A stretch of 64,000 nt of DNA from Streptomyces tibetensis (lineage in GTDB: Bacteria > Actinomycetota > Actinomycetes > Streptomycetales > Streptomycetaceae). Within the stretch, counting starts at the first letter, position 1. Each line of letters opens with the position of its first letter. The notes under the pieces are model-generated. The model had not been told where the DNA came from. It ran no database searches and worked only from the letters and a program-made list of their open reading frames with translations. The stretch lies in assembly GCF_007655005.1 (NCBI RefSeq), contig NZ_SZVW01000001.1:62001-126000 (forward strand). The letters run 5' to 3'. Shown in pieces: positions 44,036 through 52,906 of this stretch. The position numbers were made by a program, and so were the translations under genes.

Positions 44036-45124
44036 GCACCCGCTGACCCAGTCCTCCTCGTACGCTCGCCAGTTCGCCTCGGTCGCCGCGTAGTCGATGT
44101 ACAGTGCGACGCCGAAGCGGGCCCGGTCCGCGTCCGTGCGGGACAGGCCGAGGCGGACGCCCCGGACCGCCGCGGGCACCGTCTCGGCGTGGCCCCAGTG
44201 GCTGACGTCGTTCTCCCAGTAGAAGGGCAGGCCCATCAGCAGGTCGGTGGAGGGCGGGGTGACCTCCAGGGCGAGAGAGGTCTGCTGGGCGACATAGCCG
44301 CCGTAGGTGCTCTCCAGGGGCTGCGCGGTGTCGTACGACATCACGGCGATCTGGTCGACGCGGCGGGCGACCTGGCCGAAGAACTCCTGCGACCACCACT
44401 TGGGGTGGCCGGTGAGACCGCCACGCAGGGTGTGCAGGCCGGGGAGCGGGTCGATCTGGTGGGCCGCGACGGAGAGCAGGGCGTCCCGGGAGCGGGTCTC
44501 GCGGTGCAGGGCGTCGAGGAGGCGCAGGTAGTTCCGGTCGCCGGAGTGCAGGGGTTCGAGGTCGAGGTGGACACCGTCGTAGCCGAGGTCCAGGATCCGG
44601 CGGGTGGAGCGGAGGACGGTGCCGCGCGTTGTCGGGTCCTCCAGCCTCATGCCCTCGTCGCCCTCGGTGGCGACGACGTCCCCCAGGAACGCCTGGACGC
44701 GGACGCCGGGGAGCTGGTCGTGCACGGCGTCGATGAACCAGCGCGCTCGGGGGTGGACCGACGCGGGGAGCGTGCCGTCGTGCTCCAGCGGTCCCGAGTG
44801 GACGTACAGGTCGCGGATGCCGCTGTCTCGCAGACGGCGGGCCAGGGCGGTGACGTCGGCATCCTTCTTGCGCCCGTCGACCCAGGCGTGGCCCAGCCAG
44901 AGGGCGTCACGGCCACGGCTGTGGGTGCCGTCGGCCGGATCGCCCATGTAGGTGATCCTGAGGGCTGTCAGCACGGAGAGGAGCGGGAGCAGCAGGAGCA
45001 GGGCGAGGCCGACGGCCGTGCGTCTGATCCAGCGCCGGCGTCTCGCACCGCTCCGCGGGCCGGGCGCGGCGTCCCCGTGCGGCGCTGAGGAGTTCTCGCT
45101 GCCGGCGACTTCCGTGCGGCCCAT
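44024..45124 (-). CDS. Membrane-anchored GH18-like glycoside hydrolase-fold protein
   Basis: A 366-aa protein: cytoplasmic Arg-rich N-terminus, one membrane helix (about 36-54) and an external TIM-barrel-like domain. The segment GYDGVHLDLEPLHSGD (about 178-193) resembles the DGxxxDxE catalytic motif of chitinase-like GH18 enzymes, with the conserved acid at Glu about 187; VDQIAVMSYDTA and GLPFYWEN match further GH18 strands. The substrate is probably a wall glycan or chitin-like polymer (inference). The start has GGGGGGAG upstream. Confidence 0.75.
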   Translation of the reverse strand: MGRTEVAGSENSSAPHGDAAPGPRSGARRRRWIRRTAVGLALLLLLPLLSVLTALRITYMGDPADGTHSRGRDALWLGHAWVDGRKKDADVTALARRLRDSGIRDLYVHSGPLEHDGTLPASVHPRARWFIDAVHDQLPGVRVQAFLGDVVATEGDEGMRLEDPTTRGTVLRSTRRILDLGYDGVHLDLEPLHSGDRNYLRLLDALHRETRSRDALLSVAAHQIDPLPGLHTLRGGLTGHPKWWSQEFFGQVARRVDQIAVMSYDTAQPLESTYGGYVAQQTSLALEVTPPSTDLLMGLPFYWENDVSHWGHAETVPAAVRGVRLGLSRTDADRARFGVALYIDYAATEANWRAYEEDWVSGCSAC

Positions 45125-45193
45125 GCCGTCTCCCCCCGGTGGTGCGGTCGATGTTGCCGGGGAGGACGAGCAGTACCTGTGTTCGGTTCCGGG

Positions 45194-47830
45194 TCAGAAC
45201 AGGCTCAGCAGGGCCTCCGCCGGGTCCGTGAGGCTCGTGTCGCCACCGGGCAGGGGCAGTTCGAACCAGACCGTCTTGCCCCGCGGGGTCCGGCGGGAGC
45301 CCCACGCCGCGCTCAGGAGGCCGACGAGCTGGAGGCCGCGGCCGCCCTCGTCGGTGTCGCGGGCCCGGCGGCGTCGGGGCTGGACCAGGCCGGAGTCCCA
45401 CACCTCGCAGACCAGGGTGCGGTCGAGCAGGAGGCGCAGCCGGATCTCGCCCTCGCCGTAGCGCAGGGCGTTGGTGACCAGTTCGCTGACCAGGAGCTCC
45501 GTGGTGTCGACCAGGGGTTCCATGTCCCAGGCGAGCAGCTGGGCGCGGGCGTACTCGCGGGCCCGGCCCACGCTGCGCGGCTCGCGCGGCAGGGTCCAGT
45601 CGCCGACGGACTCCGTGGGCAGCCCCTGTACACGTGCCATCAGCAGCGCGATGTCGTCCTCGCCGTGATGGGTGTCCAGGGTGTTGAGGACGTGGTCGCA
45701 GACGTCCTCCAGCGGCTGGGTCGGGTCGGAGAGCGCGCTGACGAAGGCCTGGAGGCCCTCGTCCAGGGGGTGGTCGCGGCTTTCGACCAGGCCGTCCGTG
45801 TAGAGCGCGAGCAGGGCGCCTTCGGGCAGTTCGACCTCGACCTCCTCGAAGGGCTCCCCGCCGACGCCGAGCGGCATGCCCGGCGGCACGTCGAGCATCA
45901 GCGCCGGCTCGCCCGGCTCGACCAGCACGGGCGGCAGATGGCCCGCGTTGGCGAAGGTGCAGCGCCGGGTGACGGAGTCGTAGACGGCGTAGACGCAGGT
46001 GGCGAGGTACACCTCCGACAGGTCCGCCTCGCGGGGGCGGCGGGCCGCCCGGGTCGCCTGCTGGACGCCCCCGGGGGCGCCGAGGCCACGGGCGATCTCG
46101 TCCAGCTGGGAGAGTACCTCGGCCGGTTCGAGGTCGAGCTGGGCCAGCGTGCGGACCGCCGTGCGGAGTTCGCCCATGGCGACGGCGGCGCGCAGGCCGC
46201 GGCCCATGACGTCGCCGACGACCAGCGCGGTGCGGTGCCCGGGGAGTTCGATGACGTCGAACCAGTCGCCGCCGACCTCGCTGGGCCGGCCGGTGTTGAC
46301 GTTGCCGGGCAGATAGCGGCAGGCGATGTCGAGGCCGGAGGCCTCCGGGTCGCCCGGTGGGAGCAGGGACCGCTGCAGTATCAACGCGCGTTCGTGCTCG
46401 CGACGGTAGAGGCGGGCGTTGTCGATGCAGACCGCGGCACGGGCGGCGAGTTCGACGGCCAGGTCCCGGTCACGGTCGCCGAACGGCTCGCTGCCCTTGG
46501 TGCGGGCGAACTGCACGAGTCCCACGACGGTGTCGTGGGCGACCATCGGCACGGCGAGCGTGGACTGCACGAGTCCGCCGTCCTCGCCCGGGACGGTCTG
46601 GGGGCGGGCGGTGCGCAGGGCGTCCGCGCAGGGCGAGTTGAACGGGTAGTGGTGGACGGCGCCGACCGAGACGGGCACGCCGGCGCCCGCGAAGGGCTCG
46701 TCGGAGACGGCGCTGGCGAAGGCCACCCGGCGCAGCTCGGCGCTGCCGTCGGCGAGGCCGGGCGGCGTCTCGTCACCGGCCAGCAGGCCCTGGTAGAGGT
46801 CGACGGTGGCCAGGTCGCAGAAGCCGGGGACGACGACGTCGAGGAGTTGCCGGGCCGTGGTCTCCAGGTCGAGGGAGTTGCCGATGCGGGCACCGGCCTC
46901 GTTCAGCAGGGCGAGGTTGCGCCGGGCGGCGGCGGCCTCACGGGCGGCGGCGCGACGGGCGGTGATGTCCGTGCCGAGCCAGGCGACGCCGATGGGGCGG
47001 CCCGAACCGCTGTGCACACGATAGAGGTTGACGGACCAGTGGCGGCGCTCGTCGGAGCCCGGTACGAAGCCCGTGACGTGCATGTCCGTGATGGAGTTGC
47101 CGGTCTCCAGCACGCGGCGCAGGGTCGCGGCCACCCGCTCGGCCTCGCCACGCTGGAGGTAGTCGTGGACGCCCTTGCCGCGGTGGTCGTCGGGCGTGCC
47201 GCCGAAGATGGACGCGAACCGCTGGTTGGCGCGGCGGACCCGCAAGTCGGGGTCGATCAGCAGGAAACCGAACGGGGATTGACTGAAAATGGCCTGCGAG
47301 GCGGCGAGGTCGGTCTCGATGCTGCGCAGGGTGCGCACGTCGACGACGATGCAGACGGCGGCCTTCTCACCCTCCTCCGTGCGCGTCGGCATGACGTACA
47401 CCTCGGCGAGTCCCTCGTGGCCGCACTCCCCCTCGGCGCCGCTCGGCATCCGGAAGGGCACCACGCCGGTCCACTCGCGGCCGTCCAGGATCTCGGCCAT
47501 CTTGCGCATGCCGCGTTCACGGTGGCGCGGGTCGATGAACGCCTCGATGGGGTCCATGCCCACGGCGCGGTCGGCGCGGATGCCGAAGAGGTGCTCGGCG
47601 CGCAGGCTCCACTGGTCGACCAGGCCGTCGGGGCCGATGGAGAAGGACGCGACCTTGATGTAGTCGTAGATGGATCCGGGGGGACTGCTCTGCCACAAGG
47701 CGTCCCCTGACGACACACCGTCGGCGGCGAGCGCGCCTCCCACCGCGGAGGCCAGGCCGTCGGCAGCCCTTGCCCTCGCGCCCTCCGACGGGTCCTCGGA
47801 CTCCGTGGCCTTCGCTGGTATCTCGCTCAC
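45194..47830 (-). CDS. Multidomain regulator: PAS-PAS-GAF-PP2C(SpoIIE)-HATPase
   Basis: An 878-aa cytoplasmic protein with GTG start behind GGAGGGG. Order: PAS (about 50-170, SIYDYIKVASFSIGPDGLVD), second PAS (about 185-300, SQSPFGFLLIDPDLRVRRAN), GAF (about 330-490), SpoIIE-type PP2C phosphatase (about 520-730; GGDWFDVIEL, DVMGRGLRAA, LALYTDGLVESR) and a C-terminal HATPase_c kinase domain (about 745-865; ELLVSELVTNALRYGEG). Such proteins join the phosphatase and anti-sigma-like kinase of a partner-switching pathway in one chain, controlling an anti-sigma antagonist. The trigger is unknown. Confidence 0.9.
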   Translation of the reverse strand: MSEIPAKATESEDPSEGARARAADGLASAVGGALAADGVSSGDALWQSSPPGSIYDYIKVASFSIGPDGLVDQWSLRAEHLFGIRADRAVGMDPIEAFIDPRHRERGMRKMAEILDGREWTGVVPFRMPSGAEGECGHEGLAEVYVMPTRTEEGEKAAVCIVVDVRTLRSIETDLAASQAIFSQSPFGFLLIDPDLRVRRANQRFASIFGGTPDDHRGKGVHDYLQRGEAERVAATLRRVLETGNSITDMHVTGFVPGSDERRHWSVNLYRVHSGSGRPIGVAWLGTDITARRAAAREAAAARRNLALLNEAGARIGNSLDLETTARQLLDVVVPGFCDLATVDLYQGLLAGDETPPGLADGSAELRRVAFASAVSDEPFAGAGVPVSVGAVHHYPFNSPCADALRTARPQTVPGEDGGLVQSTLAVPMVAHDTVVGLVQFARTKGSEPFGDRDRDLAVELAARAAVCIDNARLYRREHERALILQRSLLPPGDPEASGLDIACRYLPGNVNTGRPSEVGGDWFDVIELPGHRTALVVGDVMGRGLRAAVAMGELRTAVRTLAQLDLEPAEVLSQLDEIARGLGAPGGVQQATRAARRPREADLSEVYLATCVYAVYDSVTRRCTFANAGHLPPVLVEPGEPALMLDVPPGMPLGVGGEPFEEVEVELPEGALLALYTDGLVESRDHPLDEGLQAFVSALSDPTQPLEDVCDHVLNTLDTHHGEDDIALLMARVQGLPTESVGDWTLPREPRSVGRAREYARAQLLAWDMEPLVDTTELLVSELVTNALRYGEGEIRLRLLLDRTLVCEVWDSGLVQPRRRRARDTDEGGRGLQLVGLLSAAWGSRRTPRGKTVWFELPLPGGDTSLTDPAEALLSLF

Positions 47831-48082
47831 GCGAACCGTCCCCTCCAGCTCACCGCGTCCGGCACCGGTCACCGGGGGCGGCTGCCCGCAGTATCCAGCA
47901 CTACGGTGCCGCACAACACGGTGTTCACGATCACAGCACGGTCCCGATGGTTTTCGGTCCGGACCGTGACAACACTTCCAGTCTTCTAACCAGGGGACAC
48001 GCCCTCGAATCCCGTCCACCGGCAACCGCCACTGGCCTGAACCAATCGCTCTACAGCGGCGGGCAGTACGTACACCGGATAT

Positions 48083-48583
48083 TCACTCCGGCACTGCGAG
48101 TTCGAACCACACCGTCTTGCCCGTGGCGCCGGGCCGGGTGCCCCAGCGGCGGGAGGCGGAGGCCACCAGATGCAGTCCGCGGCCGCTCTCGTCCTCGAGT
48201 CGGGCGGCGCGCTCGCGGGGCGGGTCCGGCAGCGGGTCGGAGACCTCGACCAGGAGGGCGCCGTCCAGGCCCGAGCGGCGTACCAGGCGAACTCCGATGG
48301 GGCCCGTGGCGTGCCGCAGGGCATTGGTCACCAACTCGCTGACCAGCAGTGCCGCGAGGTCCGCGAGGCTGTCGAGGCCCCAGTCGCGGAGTTGGCCGCG
48401 CACGGCCTGGCGAGCGGTGCGTACAGCGCCCGGTTCGGCGGGAAAGGTCCAGTCGGCGCAGTCACCCTCGGTGTCGATCACGCCGATCACTTCCCAGGCA
48501 GGAGCCCCACCCATGTCCGGTTTCATGGGCTTAATGGGCACATACCCGATATCCGGGGCGGAGTACCGCGCGGGGCGGCGCAC
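48083..48583 (-). CDS. HATPase_c anti-sigma/regulatory serine kinase-like protein
   Basis: A 166-aa protein with a GHKL ATPase fold of the SpoIIAB/RsbW class: N-box LLVSELVTNALRHATG, G-box ESGRGLHLVASASRRWGTRP and the end GKTVWFELAVPE, nearly identical in style to the C-terminal domain of the neighbouring multidomain regulator. It probably phosphorylates or binds a partner-switch protein. Start uncertain: GTG at 48583 lacks a good ribosome site, and an ATG at 48526 is possible. Confidence 0.8.
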   Translation of the reverse strand: MRRPARYSAPDIGYVPIKPMKPDMGGAPAWEVIGVIDTEGDCADWTFPAEPGAVRTARQAVRGQLRDWGLDSLADLAALLVSELVTNALRHATGPIGVRLVRRSGLDGALLVEVSDPLPDPPRERAARLEDESGRGLHLVASASRRWGTRPGATGKTVWFELAVPE

Positions 48584-48956
48584 TGTGGCACGAAAGGCGT
48601 AGAGGCGCTGGTGCAGCAGTGCGATGGGATCGCACGCCCCCGGCGGGCTTCAGGCGCCGGGCCCTTCCGGCCTGCCGGGCCGGGCTCTGCGGTCAGCCGG
48701 GGCCGGGGTTCTGCGGTCAGCCGGGGCGGAGCTCTCCCGGCCAGCCAAGGCGGGGCTCTTACGGTCAGCCGGAGTCGGGGCTCTCCGGTCAGCCAGGGCC
48801 CGGCTCTTACGGTCAGCCGGGGCGGAGCTCTCCCGGCCAGCCAAGGCGGGGCTCTTACGGTCAGCCGGAGTCGGGGCTCTCCGGTCAGCCGGGGCCCGGC
48901 TCTTACGGTCAGCCGGGGCGGAGCTCTCCCGGCCAGCCAGGGCGGGGCTCTTACGG
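48584..48956. other. Intergenic region made mainly of a 24-bp tandem array
   Basis: Apart from the tandem repeats listed separately this 373-bp stretch contains no gene that I can support. The upstream signals of the HATPase gene must lie between about 48584 and 48674. Confidence 0.6.
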
Positions 48957-48962
48957 TCAGCC
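48675..48962. repeat. Twelve 24-bp tandem repeats
   Basis: Twelve consecutive 24-bp units, each ending GTCAGCC or GCCAGCC, organised as a 96-bp higher-order unit of four variants repeated two and a half times. The rightmost units run into the end of the Nudix gene. On the plus strand each unit would encode eight residues of the type GSYGQP plus two, a composition common in low-complexity arms of Streptomyces membrane proteins. Confidence 0.9.
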
Positions 48963-49391
48963 GGAGTCGGGGCTGGGGGAGGCCGGGGTCTGTGCGACTC
49001 CCAGGTGTGCGACAGCCTGCCGTACGGCCGGGACGTCCTGGTCGAGCCAGGGCACGTCCCAGATCTCGTCGGGGCCGAGCCAGCGCAGTTCGTCGTGGTC
49101 CTGGAGGGGCCGGGGAGCGGCCGAGCCGGGGCGCAGCCGGGCGCTCCACACGTGCAGGACGTAGGGCGCCCTGAGAGGCCACTCCCCCGGGACGCGCCCG
49201 CTCACCTCGGCGTCGACGCCGAGTTCCTCACGCAGCTCCCGCGCGAGCGCCGCGTCGGCCGTCTCTCCGGGCTCGACCTTGCCACCGGGCAGCTCCCAGC
49301 GCCCGGCCAGTTCGACGGGCGCGCTGCGCCGGGCGGCCAGCAGCCGCCCGTCCTCGACCAGCGCGGCCCCCACGACGATCCGCTCACTCAT
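48957..49391 (-). CDS. Nudix hydrolase, MutT type
   Basis: A 144-aa protein with a complete Nudix box, GGKVEPGETADAALARELRE then ELG, at about 35-57. MutT-type enzymes hydrolyse oxidised or other nucleoside triphosphates and diphosphate-linked compounds. WELPGGKVEPGE and the RWLGPDEIWDVPWLDQDVPA tail match the (deoxy)nucleoside triphosphate pyrophosphohydrolase group. The C-terminal codons (SPSPDSG) and the stop lie in the tandem array. Confidence 0.9.
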   Translation of the reverse strand: MSERIVVGAALVEDGRLLAARRSAPVELAGRWELPGGKVEPGETADAALARELREELGVDAEVSGRVPGEWPLRAPYVLHVWSARLRPGSAAPRPLQDHDELRWLGPDEIWDVPWLDQDVPAVRQAVAHLGVAQTPASPSPDSG

Positions 49392-49453
49392 GCGGGGAGC
49401 CTACGGGAGCCCCGCCGATCTCCGGAGCCCTCCCCGGGGCGCCCCCGCGACGG

Positions 49454-49648
49454 TCAGTCGTGCGCCACGGCCGGCCCGTTCTGGCCGAGCCGTTCGACCC
49501 AGTACAGGTGCTTGTGTCCGCGACCGTCGAGGCTGTCCGCGATCTCCTGGGCCTCGGCCCGGGTCGCGTAACGGCCCACTCGGTAGCGGTTGCCGTTGTC
49601 GTCCTCTCGTATCACGAGCCAGGGGAGAGTGACCGTGCTGTCGTTCAT
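49454..49648 (-). CDS. Small SPOR-like protein, 64 aa
   Basis: MNDSTVTLPWLVIREDDNGN is followed by YRVGRYATRAEAQEIADSLD, a pattern like a short SPOR repeat (beta-alpha-beta), and HLYWVERL. The start has GGAGGGG upstream. There are no cysteines or membrane helix. Function unknown; I recall similar small proteins in other streptomycetes. Confidence 0.7.
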   Translation of the reverse strand: MNDSTVTLPWLVIREDDNGNRYRVGRYATRAEAQEIADSLDGRGHKHLYWVERLGQNGPAVAHD

Positions 49649-49989
49649 CGCGCCCCTCCACTTCCCGCCCGCGGCCTGTGCCGTGCCCCACCCGCCAAGG
49701 AAACCGCAATGCGCATATGCCCGACCCTACGCCTAACCTTCACGGAGCGAATACGGGTTTTCACGAAGAGGTACGCAACCAGCCAGAACGCAGGGGGCGC
49801 ACGCCGGTGAACGCGCCGTCCGCACGCCTCTGCGCAACCAGACTCAGGCATACCGCATACACGGGTGTCCACCTGCGGGGAAGGCGGTCGGCTCTGGGCC
49901 GTGCGGTCTCCCGGTCCCGGTCGGTCCGTACGGCGATCGGGTGAGCGGGGCGCGCGAGGAGCGCGCAGCGGGGCGGATGGGAGCGTGCG
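49649..49989. other. Intergenic region
   Basis: This 341-bp stretch has an AT-richer patch at about 49715-49790 that probably holds the promoter of the 64-aa protein gene, and a small hairpin (gcgcgc, gagga, gcgcgc; 49950-49966) that may end the GntR transcript. No gene seen. Confidence 0.5.
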
Positions 49990-50742
49990 CTACTTGACCG
50001 GAAGGTGGTAGGCGACCCGGTACCGATCGGCCGGGATGACCACGTCGGCCGTCTCCACCGGACGTCCGGAGGCGTAGAAGGTGCGCTGGATGACCAGGAC
50101 CACATGCCCCGGGACGCCGCCCAGGACGAGGAGTTCCTCGGCGAGGCCGGGCCGCGCGCCGACCTCCTCCGTGACGTTGTCCACGACCACGTCGATGGCG
50201 CGCATGCGCTCGACGACGCCCATGCCGCCGACCGGCCCCTCCTCCGGCAGCATCACGGGCGTACGCCCCGTCACGGTGAGGGGCTCCCAGGACGTGGAGA
50301 GCATCATCGCCTCGCCGCCCTCACGGTAGAGGTACCGCGTGCACATGACCCGCTCGCCCGGCTCGATGCCCAGCCGCTCGGCGACCGCGACACTCGCCTC
50401 GGACTGCTCGCTGCTGGATTCCCAGGTGCCGCGCCCCTCGCCGTCGGCCTGCTCCTGGCGGAACGGCGTGGCCCCGCCGGACGGGCGGTAGCCGGAGCGG
50501 GAGATGCGCCGGGGCACGGGCCGCTCGCGCACATAGGTCCCCGAGCCGGAACGGCCCTCGACCAGGCCCTCCGCCATGAGCACCTTGCGGGCCTCCAGCG
50601 CGACCGTGTCCGAGACCCCGTACTCCTGGCGGATTCTGGCCTGGGAGGGGAGGCGCGTGTGCGGTGGCAGCTGACCGTCGACGATCTTCTTGCGGAGATC
50701 ACCCGCGACGCGCAGGTACGCCGGCTGCTCACCGAATGTCAC
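49990..50742 (-). CDS. GntR-family transcriptional regulator (HutC/UTRA)
   Basis: A 250-aa regulator: N-terminal winged helix (AYLRVAGDLRKKIVDGQLPP to LPSQARIRQEYGVSDTVALE) and a C-terminal UTRA effector domain (VMCTRYLYREGGEAMMLSTS to FYASGRPVETADVVIPADRY). GTG start behind GGGAG. No metabolic operon lies next to it, so its target is unclear. Confidence 0.93.
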   Translation of the reverse strand: MTFGEQPAYLRVAGDLRKKIVDGQLPPHTRLPSQARIRQEYGVSDTVALEARKVLMAEGLVEGRSGSGTYVRERPVPRRISRSGYRPSGGATPFRQEQADGEGRGTWESSSEQSEASVAVAERLGIEPGERVMCTRYLYREGGEAMMLSTSWEPLTVTGRTPVMLPEEGPVGGMGVVERMRAIDVVVDNVTEEVGARPGLAEELLVLGGVPGHVVLVIQRTFYASGRPVETADVVIPADRYRVAYHLPVK

Positions 50743-50889
50743 TGGCCGCTCCCATCAGGTTGTACAGACAGCAACAGCGTCGCAACCGTAGGTTGTGCGA
50801 TGCAAGCAAAGGCCAGAGAATCACTCGATGTGATGACATGGGGCGGCGAAGGGCTTTACGCAGGCACTTTCTCCCCGCTATAGCCGCCG

Positions 50890-51327
50890 TCACACCTGCG
50901 CTTCGGACTCTTTCTTCTCGCCGTCCCCGACGGCGGGCGGGGTCGACGCCAGACCGAGGGCCTTGCGCGCCGTGACGGTCGTCGGCCCGTCCACGATGCC
51001 GTACGCCTTGCCGTAGTGCGCGTAGTAGGTGTCCGCGTCACCCGCGGTGCTCGCCCTCTTCCACTCCGTCCGGGCGTCCTCCAGGTCCGCGACGAAGCCG
51101 GCGACCGGTGTGCGGGCGCCGGCCGGCCAGGTGTGCCCGCGCAGGGCCTCGATCTGCTCGCCGAGCACGTCGTGGGCCTGGGCGGCCCACGCCCGGTGGG
51201 CGGCGAGGTCCTCCTCGGGGGTCTTCTCGGGCTCCTCGTAGAGCGCCGCGTCGAGGGCGTTGGCCGTCGACAGGAAGGCCACCTGGTGGGTGTCGAGCGT
51301 GGCCCCGGGGGGCGGGGATATCGACAC
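50890..51327 (-). CDS. Hypothetical protein, about 145 aa
   Basis: A predominantly helical cytoplasmic protein (HQVAFLSTANALDAALYEEP, AHRAWAAQAHDVLGEQIEAL, ADLEDARTEWKRASTAGDAD) with a polar tail. I do not recognise the family. GTG at 51327 is chosen because AGGAG precedes it by ten bases; a frame extending to 51396 lacks one. It is divergent from the serpin-family gene, with 96 bp between starts, so they may share regulation. Confidence 0.6.
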   Translation of the reverse strand: MSISPPPGATLDTHQVAFLSTANALDAALYEEPEKTPEEDLAAHRAWAAQAHDVLGEQIEALRGHTWPAGARTPVAGFVADLEDARTEWKRASTAGDADTYYAHYGKAYGIVDGPTTVTARKALGLASTPPAVGDGEKKESEAQV

Positions 51328-51423
51328 GGGTACGGTGCTCCTGGCTGAGGCGGTGAGGAAGCGGGCCGTCCGCAACCGACGTACGGCTGGGCGCATCGTA
51401 AGCGGCGGGATCACGGGGGCGGA

Positions 51424-52635
51424 ATGCGGGCGACAAACGAGGCGATACGGGCGGCGAACGCCCTGACGGCCCGCTGGGCGTCGCACGTCTGCGGGGGCAC
51501 GGTGTTCTCGGCGGCGGGGGTGTGGCCCCTGCTGGCCCTCCTCGCGTCGGGGGCGAAGGGCGTGGCCCGCGAGGAGTTGGGCGACGCCCTGGGTGTGCCG
51601 GCGGACCGGGCGGGAGCGGCGGCGCGGGAGTTGCTCGCGGCGCTGAGGGAGATCGACGGCCTGGAGTCCGCGCTGGGGTTGTGGACCGCGCGGACGGTGG
51701 AACTGCGCGAGGAGTGGGCGTCGGGGCTGCCGGTCGGGGTGCGCGGGGTGCTCACGGGGGACGCGGGGGCGGACCGGCGGGCGCTGGACGCCTGGGCAGC
51801 ACGGCGAACCGGCGGGGCGATCGAGCGGATGCCGGCGGCGCTGCGGCCCGACACGTCCCTGGTGCTGGCGAGCGGGCTGGTGCTGCGGACGGACTGGGAG
51901 GTGCCGTTCAAGGGCGACCTCATGCCGTGGGGCGATCACGACCGGGCCGGGCTCACCCGCACCCACCCCGGTCTCGACGACGTGGCGCTCGCGCGGACCC
52001 CGGGCGGCCCGGTGACCTTGGCGACGGTGCGCGGCACGAACGGGCTGGACGTCCTTCTCCTGCTCGGCGACGCGCAGTCGACGCCCGCTCAGGTCATCGG
52101 GGCGGGAGTCGACGTCGTCGGCGGTGCGCTCACCGCCGTTCCCGGGAGCCGGCTGCCGCACGGCCGGCCCGGCCCCGGGCTGCGGCTGGAGAGGCTGCGT
52201 ACCCAGCGCCCCGAGCCGCCGGCGCTGACGCTGAGCACCGCCGAGTTCACCCTGGCCGCGGATCACGACCTGCTGGACCACGCGGCGTCGTTCGGCCTGG
52301 CCGCGGCCGCGGACGGCGCCCCGGGCCACTTCCCGGGCATCAGCGCCGTACCGCTCGCCCTGGCCTCCGGCCGGCAGTCGGCCACGGCGACGTTCAGCGC
52401 CGAGGGGTTCCGCGCGGCGGCCGTGACCCTGATGGAGGCGGTCTGGCTCGGCTGGGAGGACCGGCCCGAACCTCAGCACGAGACGACACGGGCCTACGCC
52501 GTCTTCGACCGCCCCTTCGGGGTCCTCGCCGTTCACCGCGAGACGGGTCTCGTGCTCGCGGCGGGCTGGGTCACCGACCCGAAGCGCTTCCCGGAGGACG
52601 GGGACGCCTACGTCCTGGACACCTCGGGAGGGTGA
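51424..52635 (+). CDS. Serpin-family protein
   Basis: A 403-aa protein with the overall serpin pattern: N-terminal helices (VFSAAGVWPLLALLASGAKG), central sheet, a hinge-like segment (TFSAEGFRAAAVT, comparable to the EEGTEAAAAT hinge) and the C-terminal signature AVFDRPFGVLAVHRETGLVL. Inhibitory serpins trap serine proteases by cleavage of the reactive loop. The hinge residues here are altered, so inhibitory activity is uncertain. No signal peptide, so it is intracellular as read. Length is normal for serpins. Confidence 0.75.
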   Translation: MRATNEAIRAANALTARWASHVCGGTVFSAAGVWPLLALLASGAKGVAREELGDALGVPADRAGAAARELLAALREIDGLESALGLWTARTVELREEWASGLPVGVRGVLTGDAGADRRALDAWAARRTGGAIERMPAALRPDTSLVLASGLVLRTDWEVPFKGDLMPWGDHDRAGLTRTHPGLDDVALARTPGGPVTLATVRGTNGLDVLLLLGDAQSTPAQVIGAGVDVVGGALTAVPGSRLPHGRPGPGLRLERLRTQRPEPPALTLSTAEFTLAADHDLLDHAASFGLAAAADGAPGHFPGISAVPLALASGRQSATATFSAEGFRAAAVTLMEAVWLGWEDRPEPQHETTRAYAVFDRPFGVLAVHRETGLVLAAGWVTDPKRFPEDGDAYVLDTSGG

Positions 52636-52663
52636 CGGCCGGCCGGTTCACAGCGGGTACGCC

Positions 52664-52905
52664 TCATCCGGTACGGCGGCCCGTCACCCGCCGGCAGGCC
52701 TGCGCGCACGCCCGTACCAGGGGCCGCCGCCCGTCCTGTCGTCTCCAGGCCAGGACGTAGCGGCTGGGGGTGACGCCGTGTACCGGGCAGGCCGTCACGC
52801 CGGCCAGGGTGAGCAGGTGGACGTTGCCCTCCGCCACGAGGCGGACGCCGAGGCCGGCGGCCAGGGCCTCGTAGGTCTCCTGCGTGCCCGCGATCTCGGC
52901 GCCGA
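52664..52905 (-). pseudogene. LysR-family regulator, C-terminal fragment
   Basis: About 75 codons whose translation (QETYEALAAGLGVRLVAEGN, then VTACPVHGVTPSRYVLAWRR) is the last part of a LysR effector-binding domain, ending at a normal stop. The DNA-binding N-terminal two-thirds is missing: upstream codons have no LysR character, and the sequence switches to an MMPL gene on the other strand. Confidence 0.7.
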
Positions 52906-52906
52906 T

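Noticed and set aside
45179-47710. 843-codon plus-strand frame opposite the PAS-GAF-PP2C gene
   Set aside because: Domains are all on the minus strand; the plus frame is a GC shadow.
48619-49164. Plus-strand frame with GSYGQP repeats as a real protein
   Set aside because: It runs 200 bases into the Nudix gene on the other strand and has no domain after the repeats; kept only as a repeat observation.
50890-52536. A 548-aa minus-strand protein spanning the serpin gene
   Set aside because: Only the final about 145 codons have coding bias and a ribosome site; the remainder mirrors the serpin-family gene.
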